From: Edaphobacter lichenicola
GTDB taxonomy: Bacteria > Acidobacteriota > Terriglobia > Terriglobales > Acidobacteriaceae
Assembly (NCBI RefSeq): GCF_014201315.1
Contig: NZ_JACHDY010000001.1
Coordinates: 434,001-498,000 of the forward strand
Direction: 5' to 3'
DNA: 64,000 bases
The position numbers and the translations under genes are program-made. Positions 16,448 through 24,857 of the stretch are shown piece after piece. Each line of letters begins with the position of its first letter. Position 1 is the first letter of the stretch. The notes below the pieces were generated by a model. That model saw only the letters and a list, made by a program, of their open reading frames with translations. It had not been told where the DNA came from and searched no databases.

Positions 16448-17374
16448 TCAGGCGGGGTAGGTGGGGATTGGAGCTTCCGAGGGAAAGAGCTCGATGAAGG
16501 CGATCCCAGCGAGGATGAGAGCGGCTCCGAGGAGAGAACGGCGGCCTAGATGTTCGTGCAGGACGAGGAATGAGGTAAGGCAGGCGAAGACGGGTTCGAG
16601 AGTGAGGAGGATCGCGGTGTGGGTGGGGGGGAGATGTTGCTGGGCCCAGCTTTGGATGGTGAAGGCTGCGGCTGTAGCGAGGAGGCTGGTGATAACGAGT
16701 GCTGTGACTAACCGAGGTGTGAGGGTGAGATGAGGCCTTCCGCCTAAGGGCAGTGTGACGGCCATGATGAGGGCAGCAGTTCCGATCTGGAGAGTGGCGA
16801 GTTGGGCGGTTGGGACCTTGCGGGAGGTATGAGCCAACGATAGGAGATGAGCGGCGAAGGCTATGGCGCAGCCCAGTGTGAGTAGATCGCCCGCACCGAT
16901 GCTGCTGGAGAGATTCCGCCAGGATGTTCCAGCGGGCGTTGTGAGTAGGAGAAGGCCGCAGAAGGCGAGGATGGCTCCGATTGCAGTGGTCCAGCGCGGA
17001 GGTGGTGTCCCTTGCGGGCGAATCGCAGGGATGAGGGTGAAGAGAGGGACGAAGACGACGACCAGACCGGTGATCAGGGCGGATTTCGCCGCGGTTGTGC
17101 GGGACAGGCCGGTGGTCTGAAACTGGTATCCGGCGGCGAGGAAGAGGCCGACGATGAGGCCGGATACGATGCTTTGGCGGTTGATGTCGCGGAGTTGACG
17201 ATGGTTCACGATGGCTAAGGCGATGAAGGCAAGAGCCATTCTGAGCAAGTTGAAGAGCAGAGGCGAGATGTCCTGGAGCGCACCTTTTACTAAAACGAAT
17301 GTGGCCCCCCAGATGATGACGACCGCGAGGAGTAAGAGGTGGGCCAGGGTGGTGGCGCTTGGTCGGCGGGGCAA
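16448..17374 (-). CDS. EamA/DMT-family metabolite exporter
   Basis: A 308-residue protein with ten hydrophobic helices arranged as two EamA repeats, the drug/metabolite transporter design. The first repeat opens with HLLLLAVVIIWGATFVLVKG and the second with GDLLTLGCAIAFAAHLLSLA; the classical EP-F motif is seen in LLTLEPVFACLTSFLVLHE. Substrates in this family range from amino acids to nucleotide precursors; nothing here tells which. The start is a TTG placed directly after the TAG stop of the upstream amidohydrolase, with no gap, so the two are probably one transcript and coupled. That context would suit export of a product of the secreted amidohydrolase partner, but this is speculative. Confidence 0.88.
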   Translation of the reverse strand: MPRRPSATTLAHLLLLAVVIIWGATFVLVKGALQDISPLLFNLLRMALAFIALAIVNHRQLRDINRQSIVSGLIVGLFLAAGYQFQTTGLSRTTAAKSALITGLVVVFVPLFTLIPAIRPQGTPPPRWTTAIGAILAFCGLLLLTTPAGTSWRNLSSSIGAGDLLTLGCAIAFAAHLLSLAHTSRKVPTAQLATLQIGTAALIMAVTLPLGGRPHLTLTPRLVTALVITSLLATAAAFTIQSWAQQHLPPTHTAILLTLEPVFACLTSFLVLHEHLGRRSLLGAALILAGIAFIELFPSEAPIPTYPA

Positions 17375-19180
17375 CTAGTTGCTCGCTCCGACGTTGGGTT
17401 TAGGTGACTGCGTGGGTTTAGGTGACTGCGAGTAGACGGTTTCGCCGTTCACGATGGTGCGAAGGACTTTGGTGTGGAGCAGTTGCTGCGGGGTTGCGGT
17501 GGTGATGTCGCGGTCGAGAACGATGAGGTCGGCGAGGTAGCCGGGTTCGAGGCGACCCTTCTGGTGCTCGCGAAACTCGGCGAAGGCAGAGGCCTGGGTG
17601 TAGGCGTAGAGGGCTTCGTTGAGGGAGATTTTTTCTTGTGGCTGGAAGGTCTGGGTTCCGGCTTCGTTCTGGCGGGTGATGGCGGCATAGAGTCCGCGGA
17701 AGGGATTGATGGACTCCACTGGGTAGTCGGTGCCGAAGGCGAGGGTGACATTGTGGTCGAGGAAGCTCTTCCAGGCGTAGGCGTACTTCACGCGGTCGGG
17801 GCCGAGGCGGTCGGTGGCCCACTTCATGTCGGTGAGGAGGTGGGAGGGTTGCATCGAGGCGATGACCCCCTCGCTCGAGAAGCGGTCGAAGTCTTCGGGA
17901 AGCAGGACCTGGGCATGTTCTACGCGGAAGCGGAGGGCGGCGGGGGTGGGGTCGGGTGGGGGTGGAGTGGTGACGATGTGGGCGTCGGCGGTATGGGGGT
18001 TGGCGGGTAGCGGGGCTAGGGTGGCGACCTGGTCGGCGGCGCCGAAGGCGTTGAGGGCCATGGCGTTGGCGCGGTCGCCGATGGCGTGGAAGCCCAGCTG
18101 GAAGCCTGCGGCTGCGCGCTCGGAGGCTAGTTGGGTGAGCTTGTTCTGGTCGTAGCGGGGGAGGCCGGAGTTGTTGAGGTCGTCGGAGTAGGGCTCGTCG
18201 AGGGCTGCGGTGCGGGAGCCGAGGGAGCCGTCCATGAAGCCCTTGAGCATGGTGAGGTGGAGGAGCGGGTCGTCCGGGGAGTGGCTGGCGCGGCGCTCCT
18301 TGAGGACCTCGAGGGGCTTGTCGAAGGGGAGCCACTCGGCGAAGCGGAGGTGGAGCTGGTGCGCGTCTTCTAACTCTTCGAGGGCGAGGAAGTCTTCCCA
18401 GTCGGAGTAGTCCTGGACGCTGGTGACGCCGTGGGCGAGAGCGTCGTTGATGGCGAGGTTGAGGGCTTTGGTGCGCTCTTCGGGGCCGGGCGAGGGGATT
18501 TTGCTGAAGACGAGGTTGGTGGCGGCGGGCTCGCGGAGGATGCCGGTGGGAGGGCCGGAGGGATCGCGGTCGGGCCGATCAATCTTTGCTCCGGCGGGGT
18601 TGGGGGTCTCGTCGGTGATGCCGGCGACGGCGAGGGCGGCGGAGTTGGCGAGGGCGATGTGGCCGTCGACCCGCTCGAGGATGCAGGGGTGGCCGGCGGT
18701 GATGGGGTCGATATCCTCGCGGGTGGGGAGCTTGGCTCCGGGCCAGAGGGTGTGGTCCCAGCCGCCGCCTTCGAGCCAGGTTCCGGGCTTGGCTTTTGCG
18801 ACGTAGACGCGGATGCGTTGCTGCATCTCGGCGAGGGATTTGACTCCGTCGAGGTTGATGGAGAGTTGCTGGCGGCCGGCCGGGGCCATGTGGGTGTGGG
18901 CGTCGTTGAAGCCGGGCATTGCGAAGGCGTGGTGCAGGTCGATGATGCGGGTTTTCGAGGACTTTAGTTTGAGAATCTCGGCGTCGGTGCCGGCGGCTAC
19001 GATCTTTCCTTTGGCGATGGCCAGGGCCTGGACCTTTGCTGGGGTGGGGGAGGGGTCGTTGGGGCGGAGGTGGGCACCGGTGAGGATGTTTCCGTGGAGG
19101 TAGATGGCGTCGGGCGGCGTGTTTTGCGCCTGGGCGAGGGTAGTGAGGAGGAGAGTGGCGGTGAGGGTGAAGGGTTTCAC
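17375..19180 (-). CDS. Secreted amidohydrolase, YtcJ-like (Amidohydro_3)
   Basis: A 601-residue metal-dependent hydrolase with a signal peptide (KPFTLTATLLLTTLAQAQ). The GTG start at 19180 was chosen because the signal peptide begins there; the open frame continues upstream into low-quality sequence. Motifs of the family appear in order: an N-terminal GKIVAAGTDAEIL strand, GFNDAHTHMAPAG with the HxH metal pair, a LEGGGWDHTLW stretch, GFHAIGDRANAMALNAF, FRVEHAQVLLPEDFDRF and AFGTDYPVESINPFRGLYAA with the final metal Asp. YtcJ-type enzymes hydrolyse amide or urea-like bonds in varied small molecules. The specific substrate is unknown. Downstream EamA transporter is adjacent without a gap. No ribosome site is evident before the GTG. 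Confidence 0.85.
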   Translation of the reverse strand: MKPFTLTATLLLTTLAQAQNTPPDAIYLHGNILTGAHLRPNDPSPTPAKVQALAIAKGKIVAAGTDAEILKLKSSKTRIIDLHHAFAMPGFNDAHTHMAPAGRQQLSINLDGVKSLAEMQQRIRVYVAKAKPGTWLEGGGWDHTLWPGAKLPTREDIDPITAGHPCILERVDGHIALANSAALAVAGITDETPNPAGAKIDRPDRDPSGPPTGILREPAATNLVFSKIPSPGPEERTKALNLAINDALAHGVTSVQDYSDWEDFLALEELEDAHQLHLRFAEWLPFDKPLEVLKERRASHSPDDPLLHLTMLKGFMDGSLGSRTAALDEPYSDDLNNSGLPRYDQNKLTQLASERAAAGFQLGFHAIGDRANAMALNAFGAADQVATLAPLPANPHTADAHIVTTPPPPDPTPAALRFRVEHAQVLLPEDFDRFSSEGVIASMQPSHLLTDMKWATDRLGPDRVKYAYAWKSFLDHNVTLAFGTDYPVESINPFRGLYAAITRQNEAGTQTFQPQEKISLNEALYAYTQASAFAEFREHQKGRLEPGYLADLIVLDRDITTATPQQLLHTKVLRTIVNGETVYSQSPKPTQSPKPNVGASN

Positions 19181-19852
19181 GAGTGGAGTGTATCGCGGAG
19201 TGGGGTAGAGTTGGTGGTTTCGGGTCGGAGTTTTGTTGGTCGTACCCCTCCCCCCTCCCCCCTGGGGGTATCTTGCAGGGAAGTCTATTGGAATCATTGG
19301 TTTGCAGGGAGTGGGTGTCGCTAAAATATAGAAAGTAAAACAGTTGCGTACAAAATACTTGTTTTGTTGGTATTGTGTGAGACTTCGTCCGAAGCTGCAT
19401 GGTTTGACCCGCGCGGCCTGGTGACTTGAGATCTGGATTTGCTGGTTAGTTCTATTATAGCGGGGGAGCATAACTGATACGCCACGCGAAAGTCCGCGGC
19501 TGGTGCTGGTTTTATGCGATTCGGGGCTTGACAGGCTTTGTGCGCGGAACATGAGTTACTTGCGCCAAACTCAAAATTTTGTGCGATAGGACTCGGTTGA
19601 GTTCGGTCCGTCATTCTCAAGACCCCATTGCCGAAAGCGTGTACACGTGAGCGATAAACGGAAGCGCGTTTATCAGGACTAATCCTCGCCTCCAGCAGAA
19701 GCTCAATGAGCGCATTGGCCTGTTACCGCGAACTGAGGATTGCGGCACTTATACGAGACGGCGACTATAAGACCAAGTGGACTCTCTGGCTCGCCGCTGA
19801 ATGGTTCGAGATGCGCCAATCCGGATGACGACGAGTCGCATGAGATTGCACT
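19181..19852. other. Gene-free interval between the amidohydrolase and SpoIIE-type genes
   Basis: About 670 bases with no supportable coding region. It holds a C-rich tract (about 19243-19267) in the amidohydrolase leader, the promoter candidate at 19325-19353, and a small hairpin at 19653-19674 (GATAAACG with CGTTTATC, 6-base loop) with no T-run. Open frames here are short and resemble no family. Confidence 0.6.
19325..19353 (-). promoter_or_regulatory. Candidate sigma-70-type promoter for the amidohydrolase gene
   Basis: On the - strand TTGTAC (19353-19348) and TATATT (19330-19325) are separated by exactly 17 bases. They match TTGACA at 4 of 6 and TATAAT at 5 of 6 positions. The predicted transcript would begin near 19318 and have a leader of about 135 bases before the GTG at 19180. 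The local sequence is markedly AT-rich compared with its surroundings, which supports a promoter. Confidence 0.5.
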
Positions 19853-21823
19853 TTATGCGAGGGATGCTTTCAGAGAGGGCGTGAGCGTGAGGGTAAGTAC
19901 GGTGATGTCGTCGTTCTGGCCGAATTGCTTTGCGGCTTCGGCGATGGCGCTGGCGGATTGGGTGCTGATGGCCTGGGTTCGGTGGAAACCGAAGAGCTCG
20001 CGACGTTCGTTAGTGGCTTCTACGACTCCGTCCGATACGAAGGTCAGGCGGTCGTTTGGATTGAGCTGGAATGTGGTTTCGGAGTAACAGGCATCCGGCG
20101 TGATGCCAAGTGGCAGGCCGGATTCAACATCCAGTTCTTGCCCATTGCGGTAGGGCGGGTGGTTTCCGGCGTTGGCGAGGGTCATGTTGCCGTTGGCGGC
20201 GATCAGCGCGATGGTGCAGGTGACGAAGCCTGTTATTTGGCCGTGGAGAACATGGTTGAGGTAAGCGAGGACTTCGGCGGGTTTTCGCACCGTGCAGCCG
20301 CGCAGCGCGCCGATGATGCTGCCGACGGTCATTGCAGCTTTGAGGCCCTTCCCGCTGACGTCTCCGACGACAACGAGTAGAGAACCATCCTCGGCGGGCA
20401 TGATCTGGAAGAAGTCACCGCCTACCTCACTGGCGGGAAGATAGACGCTATCGATGGCAAATCCGGGAGTAGCAGGCGGCTTTGCCGGGAAGAGCAGCGA
20501 TTGAATGTTGCGGGCAGACTCGAATTCACTTGAAAGGCGCGCGCCCTCCTGCCGAGCGAGCGAGAAACGCCGAATCAGAAATAAAAGAAGGGCAAAGATG
20601 AAGATCGTACCTACGACCGGACCAGGCAACAGCACGAACGGTTTGGTTAGCAAAGCGAACGTCCAATGTAACGCCCAACGCTGCCAGCCCAGTTGCCACG
20701 TGATGATGAGGATGTTGTCGATGAAGGGAAACCCCTGCCAGAGCAGAGTAGGAACAAGCAGGATGAGAGCGTCGCGATCGCGTTGAAGCGCACGCCTGAG
20801 TAGGGTCACGAGAATCCAGACGGTGGCAGGAAGCACAGACAGCGTGGCAACCAAGCTGGCGATTCCCACAGAGGTGATATTGAAGACGTAAAGAAAAACC
20901 GCTGGCGGATTGATTAGCAGCAGGGCGGCGACAAACCACCAGGTTCTCGAGCGCGGGGCACGCAGCACGATGGAGAAAAAAGCCATGGCGGCAAAGAGAG
21001 CAGCCAAGCGCACTGAGCCATCGATAAAGTCAACGACCGGCAAAGGGATAAGAGCAAGTACCTGACCGAAGCTCAGTCCAATGTCAATCGCGTTCGCCAA
21101 TAGAAGCAGCGCGAACCACAGATATTCGCGTTCTTCGCGGCGGAAGAAAGACAAGACGAGCACCACTAGGCCGACGAGCGTGCTGAGCACGGCATACGTG
21201 TATTCGTTGACGAGCCCGTTCCATTGCAGCGATCTGGCCGTCGCCGCACGTTGCGCGATGAGGCGGGAGTCTCCGAAATAGCTGCTACCGAAAAACCCAA
21301 ACCCTCCCGGCACATAATCCGCCCAGGCGGGAAGGTGCCAGGTGCGGATGGCAATATGAAACGTACGCGGGCCGGAGGCGGCAGCGGGGGATAGGGCGAA
21401 GGCGCGGCTTGATTGGGCGTAGTTCAGAGAATTGAGGATTGGGCCGAATGAACCGGCGGGACGTCCGTCGACGAAGAGTTGATAGCCGGTTTCCATGGGT
21501 CCTAAGTAGATGGACCAGTCCCTACTACCCTCAGGCACCGCGACGGTGAAGCGATACCAGGCGAATCCGCCATAGTTCTCATAGCCCTGTTGGTTCCAAT
21601 CCTTATCGGAGCGAAGCAGAGGCCATTGCGAATCGTCGAAGTTCGGGTCGGCCCATGCGGGATTGTCTCCGGTGTGAAAGCGCCAGAGGCCGTCGAGGGA
21701 GGCGACGGCCTCGCGTCCGGTTTGCAGGTTGAAGGTCTGGGCATGGAGGCCAGAGGCCGCGCAGAGTAAGAGCGACAACGAGGCTAGCGACACCAACAGC
21801 ACAGAGAACCGCGAGAGTCTCAT
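19853..21823 (-). CDS. Membrane 7TM-sensor SpoIIE-type PP2C protein phosphatase
   Basis: A 656-residue signalling protein. A signal peptide (SVLLVSLASLSLLLCAASG) is followed by an extracellular jelly-roll-like domain with the sugar-binding look of DISMED2/GH2 domains (FDDSQWPLL, YQLFVDGRPAGSFG), then about seven membrane helices (7TMR-DISM type) and a cytoplasmic PP2C/SpoIIE domain. The phosphatase metal motifs are all present: PASEVGGDFFQI, VVGDVSGKGLKAAMTV, ANAGNHPPY, FVSDGVVEATN and FGQNDDITVLTL. Such proteins sense an external ligand and dephosphorylate an anti-anti-sigma factor, but no anti-sigma partner is encoded nearby. The ATG at 21823 was chosen because the signal peptide starts there; an in-frame start 138 bases upstream adds a non-conserved Arg/His-rich leader. 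A short coupled leader ORF overlaps the start. Confidence 0.9.
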   Translation of the reverse strand: MRLSRFSVLLVSLASLSLLLCAASGLHAQTFNLQTGREAVASLDGLWRFHTGDNPAWADPNFDDSQWPLLRSDKDWNQQGYENYGGFAWYRFTVAVPEGSRDWSIYLGPMETGYQLFVDGRPAGSFGPILNSLNYAQSSRAFALSPAAASGPRTFHIAIRTWHLPAWADYVPGGFGFFGSSYFGDSRLIAQRAATARSLQWNGLVNEYTYAVLSTLVGLVVLVLSFFRREEREYLWFALLLLANAIDIGLSFGQVLALIPLPVVDFIDGSVRLAALFAAMAFFSIVLRAPRSRTWWFVAALLLINPPAVFLYVFNITSVGIASLVATLSVLPATVWILVTLLRRALQRDRDALILLVPTLLWQGFPFIDNILIITWQLGWQRWALHWTFALLTKPFVLLPGPVVGTIFIFALLLFLIRRFSLARQEGARLSSEFESARNIQSLLFPAKPPATPGFAIDSVYLPASEVGGDFFQIMPAEDGSLLVVVGDVSGKGLKAAMTVGSIIGALRGCTVRKPAEVLAYLNHVLHGQITGFVTCTIALIAANGNMTLANAGNHPPYRNGQELDVESGLPLGITPDACYSETTFQLNPNDRLTFVSDGVVEATNERRELFGFHRTQAISTQSASAIAEAAKQFGQNDDITVLTLTLTPSLKASLA

Positions 21824-21846
21824 TTGATGATTTTGAGCTTTCTCAT
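21820..21846 (-). CDS. Eight-codon leader ORF overlapping the SpoIIE-type gene start
   Basis: The ATG at 21846 begins MRKLKIIK and its TGA overlaps the ATG of the phosphatase gene in an ATGA arrangement. This layout permits termination-reinitiation coupling. There is no strong ribosome site before either start, so the leader may simply be chance; the call is tentative. Confidence 0.3.
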   Translation of the reverse strand: MRKLKIIK

Positions 21847-22219
21847 GATCCGTGTCCTTCTGCGGGTCTCGGCCATGGCATAACGTCGCCAACACTGCCT
21901 GCGGGCACTCGCGTGGCCAACTTTCTACCCATAGTACGTGACGAGTACCGGAAACACGCATGTCGCCAGGAATCCTTCCGGATTCACGCTAAATCGCCGA
22001 GTCACTCATATACGATCGGGCGCCTATCCGTACTTCGCGAAAAACGGGGTTTTCGGCAGCTGAGGCCGGACTAGTAACGCTAAGTCGGCTTCTCGTCAGT
22101 AATCGAGAGATCAGTGGCCCGTCGGGTGGAGTAGTCGATACAGCCACAAAGCTTCGATCGATAACTGACTCGATCGAAGCTTTGGCGGTTGGTGTAGGCA
22201 AAAATGTTGGCTCAGGCGA
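21847..22219. other. Gene-free interval with hairpins between the SpoIIE-type gene and the Pro/Tyr-rich gene
   Basis: About 370 bases without a supportable gene. It includes a weak hairpin near 22038-22055 (CGAAAA and TTTTCG around a G-run) and the strong inverted repeat at 22147-22184 listed separately. It must contain the promoter of the phosphatase gene, but no clear -35/-10 pair was found. Confidence 0.5.
22147..22184 (-). terminator. Perfect 15-bp hairpin after the Pro/Tyr-rich protein gene
   Basis: CAAAGCTTCGATCGA at 22147-22161 is matched exactly by its reverse complement at 22170-22184 around an 8-base loop. It begins 36 bases past the stop codon of the - strand gene at 22220 and is long enough to end or protect that transcript. 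There is no T-run on the - strand after it, so intrinsic termination is not certain. The internal TCGATCGA is itself palindromic. Confidence 0.6.
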
Positions 22220-23077
22220 CTAATAGGGGCGGTAGTAGCCGTAGGGTGGTGGGTAGGCGTAGCCATAGGGTGGTGGCGGTGGAGGATAGCCGTAGACTAC
22301 GTGGGGGCGTACGACGACGGGGGCCTGTTGGATGACGGTTGGCGCGGGCGCCTGGGCCTGGACTACGACCACGGAGGGGTTCTGCTGCTGGGGATAGTAC
22401 GGCGGCGGGGGCGCGTAGGACTGCTGGACCGGCTGAGGGTAGGCCTGTTGGATGGGGGCGGCCTGCCGCTCGATTGGGGCCGGGGTGGGATCGGCGTAGT
22501 TGAAGCGGGAGATCATCTCGGGTTGATGCTGGACCTCGGACTTGGTGGGGATGCCGATATCGTCGAGGAGTTTGATGGTGAGGCGGGTCTCGGGCTTGAG
22601 GACGGGATAGGGTCCGCGGCGGGGCAGGTTGATGAGGTCGATGGGCCAGAGGACGGGGATAAGCCACTCGACGGTGTCGCGGGTGGCGTGTCCGGTGCCG
22701 AGGATGCGGCCGTTGAGGTCGACGGGATTCTTGCCGGAGTCGGCGACGACGCGGGCCGAGATGGGGATGACGGTGTCGTTGCCTACGACGATGCGGTCGA
22801 ATTTGAGCTCCATCCAGCCTTTGCCGACGAAGTGCCCTGGGTCTTTGTAGTCTTCAAAGCGGCCGACGAGGTAGCTTCCGTAGGGGAGGACGGAGCGACC
22901 GTACTTCTCGACGCGGCTAAGCTGGCAGAGGACGGGGTCGCCGAGGTGGAGGGTTTTGGATGAGATTTTGTCGGAGACCATGCATTGCAGGACCGAACCG
23001 GCTGGAATCAACTGCTCGGCGCCTGCGATGAGGGAGACGGGCAGAAGAAGAAGCAACGAGGCAAAGATGCGCTTCAT
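22220..23077 (-). CDS. Secreted protein with Pro/Gln/Tyr-rich tail, function unknown
   Basis: A 285-residue protein with a signal peptide (MKRIFASLLLLLPVSLIAGA). Residues about 22-180 form a beta-rich domain (LIPAGSVLQCMVSDKISSKT, LGDPVLCQLSRVEKYGRSVL, GSYLVGRFEDYKDPGHFVGK) that resembles stress/pilus-type TrbI-like beta domains often annotated as hypothetical in Acidobacteria; I do not recognise a firm family. The last 90 residues are dominated by Pro, Gln, Tyr and Val, ending in repeated Tyr-Gly-Tyr and Pro-Pro clusters, and are probably disordered and surface-exposed. The ATG at 23077 has GTGGAGG 5 bases upstream. It stands alone with a strong hairpin downstream. The Tyr/Pro tail may bind wall or outer-membrane components, but this is speculation. 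Confidence 0.65.
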   Translation of the reverse strand: MKRIFASLLLLLPVSLIAGAEQLIPAGSVLQCMVSDKISSKTLHLGDPVLCQLSRVEKYGRSVLPYGSYLVGRFEDYKDPGHFVGKGWMELKFDRIVVGNDTVIPISARVVADSGKNPVDLNGRILGTGHATRDTVEWLIPVLWPIDLINLPRRGPYPVLKPETRLTIKLLDDIGIPTKSEVQHQPEMISRFNYADPTPAPIERQAAPIQQAYPQPVQQSYAPPPPYYPQQQNPSVVVVQAQAPAPTVIQQAPVVVRPHVVYGYPPPPPPYGYAYPPPYGYYRPY

Positions 23078-23582
23078 GGGGGACCTCCACAACACACGGG
23101 AGGTGGATGCCGTGTGCTTTACACCTTGGGTTCGCCGGATCGCGGGGGTTGATCTCGAGACGTGCCAGAATGTTGGGCGGATTGTTGGGCTGGATTTTAG
23201 CCTAATTGTGGCGGCTTGCCACTTAATTTTCTGCGGGTTGGAATTTTTGCACCTCCCAAAGCTCGAATTGATCCCTGGTGCTGATGAGTACCCTTGGTTG
23301 GGGTAGCTTCTGCTTTCGGCTTTATCGGCATAAAGGTTGATCTCTTTAGTGCCTTGCGAAGTTTTGTGCTGTTTGCGGTGGGAACACCGTTGTTTTTGTA
23401 AAGTTGCTAAGAAAATTGAGGGGTGGGAGATGGGGAACAGACAACGGCTGGAGAGGTGGGTGGAAAGGGACGGGCGGTTGGGGCAGGTCAGGTTCTTCGG
23501 GATCCTTCGCTGCGCTCAGGATGACGGCAAAGGCAAAGCGATGACAGCAAGGGCTTGATGACGGTAACGGCTCGATTTGTTG
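23078..23582. other. Gene-free interval containing a dispersed repeat
   Basis: About 500 bases between the divergent promoter of the Pro/Tyr-rich gene and the stop of the M20 peptidase. Apart from the small repeat at 23493-23528 and AT-rich stretches near 23190-23240 nothing is recognised. Short frames here look like noise. Confidence 0.5.
23493..23528. repeat. Short palindromic dispersed repeat (R-H-P-E-R-S-E-G type)
   Basis: The sequence GGGATCCTTCGCTGCGCTCA and the following GGATGACGG form a small imperfect hairpin (ATCCT with AGGAT). Its - strand translation gives the RHPERSEGSRR peptide familiar as a spurious product across Acidobacteria and other genomes. A related end (TTCCTCCGCTTCGCTGCGGAA then TGACA) occurs at about 28837-28862. 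Confidence 0.6.
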
Positions 23583-24857
23583 CTAGAGTTGGGCTTCGGC
23601 GAGGAGTTGGGTGGTGTCGAGGAGGGTTAGGAGGATGCGGCGGAGGGCGGTTTCGCGGCCGGTGGGGTCGTACCACTCCTGGAGGGTGTGGATGCCGCCG
23701 CCCGCGCCGCCGCTGCCGAGGGCGAGGGCGGGGATGCCGCGGGAGAGAGGGATGTTGGCGTCGGTGGAGCCGAGGCGGAGTTCGGTGCGGAGGGAGAGGT
23801 GACGGTCGACGGCGCGGAGGGTGTGGAGGAGGGGGGAGTCGTCAGGGAGGGTGGCGGCGGGACGGTTGCCTATGGTGTCGATGTGGAGTTTTAGTGGTGT
23901 GGCGGTGGTGGATTGTGTGGTGACGATGTCGTCGAAGATCTGGTGGACGCGGGTGGCGGTGGAGACGAGCTGGGTGGAGTCGGTGGAGCGGAGGTCGAGG
24001 AGGGCGGAGGCGGACTCGGGGATCGAGTTGATGGAGGTGCCGCCGGAGATGTGGCCGACGTTGAGGGTGGTGAGGGGGTCGGTGGGGAGGGTGAGGGCGG
24101 CGATCTCGGTGAGGGCCTGGCTGAGGGTGAGGATGGGGTTGGGGGTTCCGGCGTCGGCCCAGGAGTGGCCGCCTGGGCCGGTGATGGTGACGCGGAAGCG
24201 GAGGCTGCCGAGGGCTCGGTGGATGGCGGCGGCGGTGCCTCCGCCTTCGAGGATGAGGGCTGCGGCGATGCGGGTGCGGTAGGGGCCGCGTTCGAAGAGG
24301 TGACGCATGCCGCGGAGGTCGCCTTCGCCCTCCTCGCCTACGTTGGCGGCGAAGAGGATGGGGATGGGTGGGGTGATGTTGGCGAAGCGGAGGGCGGCGG
24401 CGATGGCGAGCAGCGCGGTGAGACCGGCGGCGTTGTCGCAGATGCCGGGGGCGTGGATGCGGGGAGAGTCTTTTTCTTCGGTTGGGTCGATGGGGGTGTT
24501 GGCGGGGAAGACGGTGTCGAGGTGGGCTGAGAGGAGAGTGCAGGGAGTAGGGGGTAGGGAGTAGGGAGTAGGAGACGGGTCTGGGGTGAGTTCTGGGGTG
24601 AGTTCGGGGGCTAGTTCGGCGAGGGCGTTGCCGGCGTCGTCGAGGTGGAGGTTGGTGAGGCCCAGGGCTTGGAAGCGCTCGAGGAACCAGGCGGCGCGGG
24701 CGGATTCGCCGAAGGGTGGGGCGGGGATGCGGACGAGCTCGAGCTGCCACTGGCGGAGTTGGGGTTGATGGAGGTGCAGCCAGTGGAAGGCGCGGTGGAC
24801 GGCGGTGAGCGTGGCGAGGCGGGAGATGCGGCGCTGGGCGGAGGCGGTGGCTGGCAT
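23583..24857 (-). CDS. M20-family metallopeptidase
   Basis: A 424-residue zinc peptidase or deacylase of the M20 (PepT/CPG2-like) clan. Metal ligands and catalytic residues are visible in order: LLSAHLDTVF (His, Asp), APGICDNAAGLTALLA (bridging Asp), AANVGEEGEGDLRGM (Glu-Glu), LEGGG, and the final SGGAGGGIHTLQEWYD (His). The dimerisation lid carries FRVTITGPGGHSWAD. Between the first strand and the His-Asp motif there is an insertion of repeated PELTP and PTPYSLPPTP units encoded by GGGAGTAG-like tandem DNA, so part of a surface loop is low-complexity. The ATG overlaps the truA TGA in an ATGA arrangement, so it is translated with truA. Substrate is unknown. Confidence 0.88.
   Translation of the reverse strand: MPATASAQRRISRLATLTAVHRAFHWLHLHQPQLRQWQLELVRIPAPPFGESARAAWFLERFQALGLTNLHLDDAGNALAELAPELTPELTPDPSPTPYSLPPTPCTLLSAHLDTVFPANTPIDPTEEKDSPRIHAPGICDNAAGLTALLAIAAALRFANITPPIPILFAANVGEEGEGDLRGMRHLFERGPYRTRIAAALILEGGGTAAAIHRALGSLRFRVTITGPGGHSWADAGTPNPILTLSQALTEIAALTLPTDPLTTLNVGHISGGTSINSIPESASALLDLRSTDSTQLVSTATRVHQIFDDIVTTQSTTATPLKLHIDTIGNRPAATLPDDSPLLHTLRAVDRHLSLRTELRLGSTDANIPLSRGIPALALGSGGAGGGIHTLQEWYDPTGRETALRRILLTLLDTTQLLAEAQL

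Noticed and set aside
19243..19267. C-rich tract considered as a phase-variable switch
   Set aside because: It lies in the untranslated leader of the amidohydrolase and is interrupted; no promoter or start codon depends on its length in a visible way.
21989..22201. Possible 70-residue - strand gene
   Set aside because: No ribosome site or recognisable domain, and it spans the 15-bp inverted repeat.
23337..23558. Possible 73-residue + strand gene
   Set aside because: Runs into the dispersed repeat and has no supporting features.
23842..24750. Open frame of 302 codons in another frame of the M20 peptidase
   Set aside because: Extreme Arg/His/Pro content typical for out-of-frame reading of GC-rich DNA.
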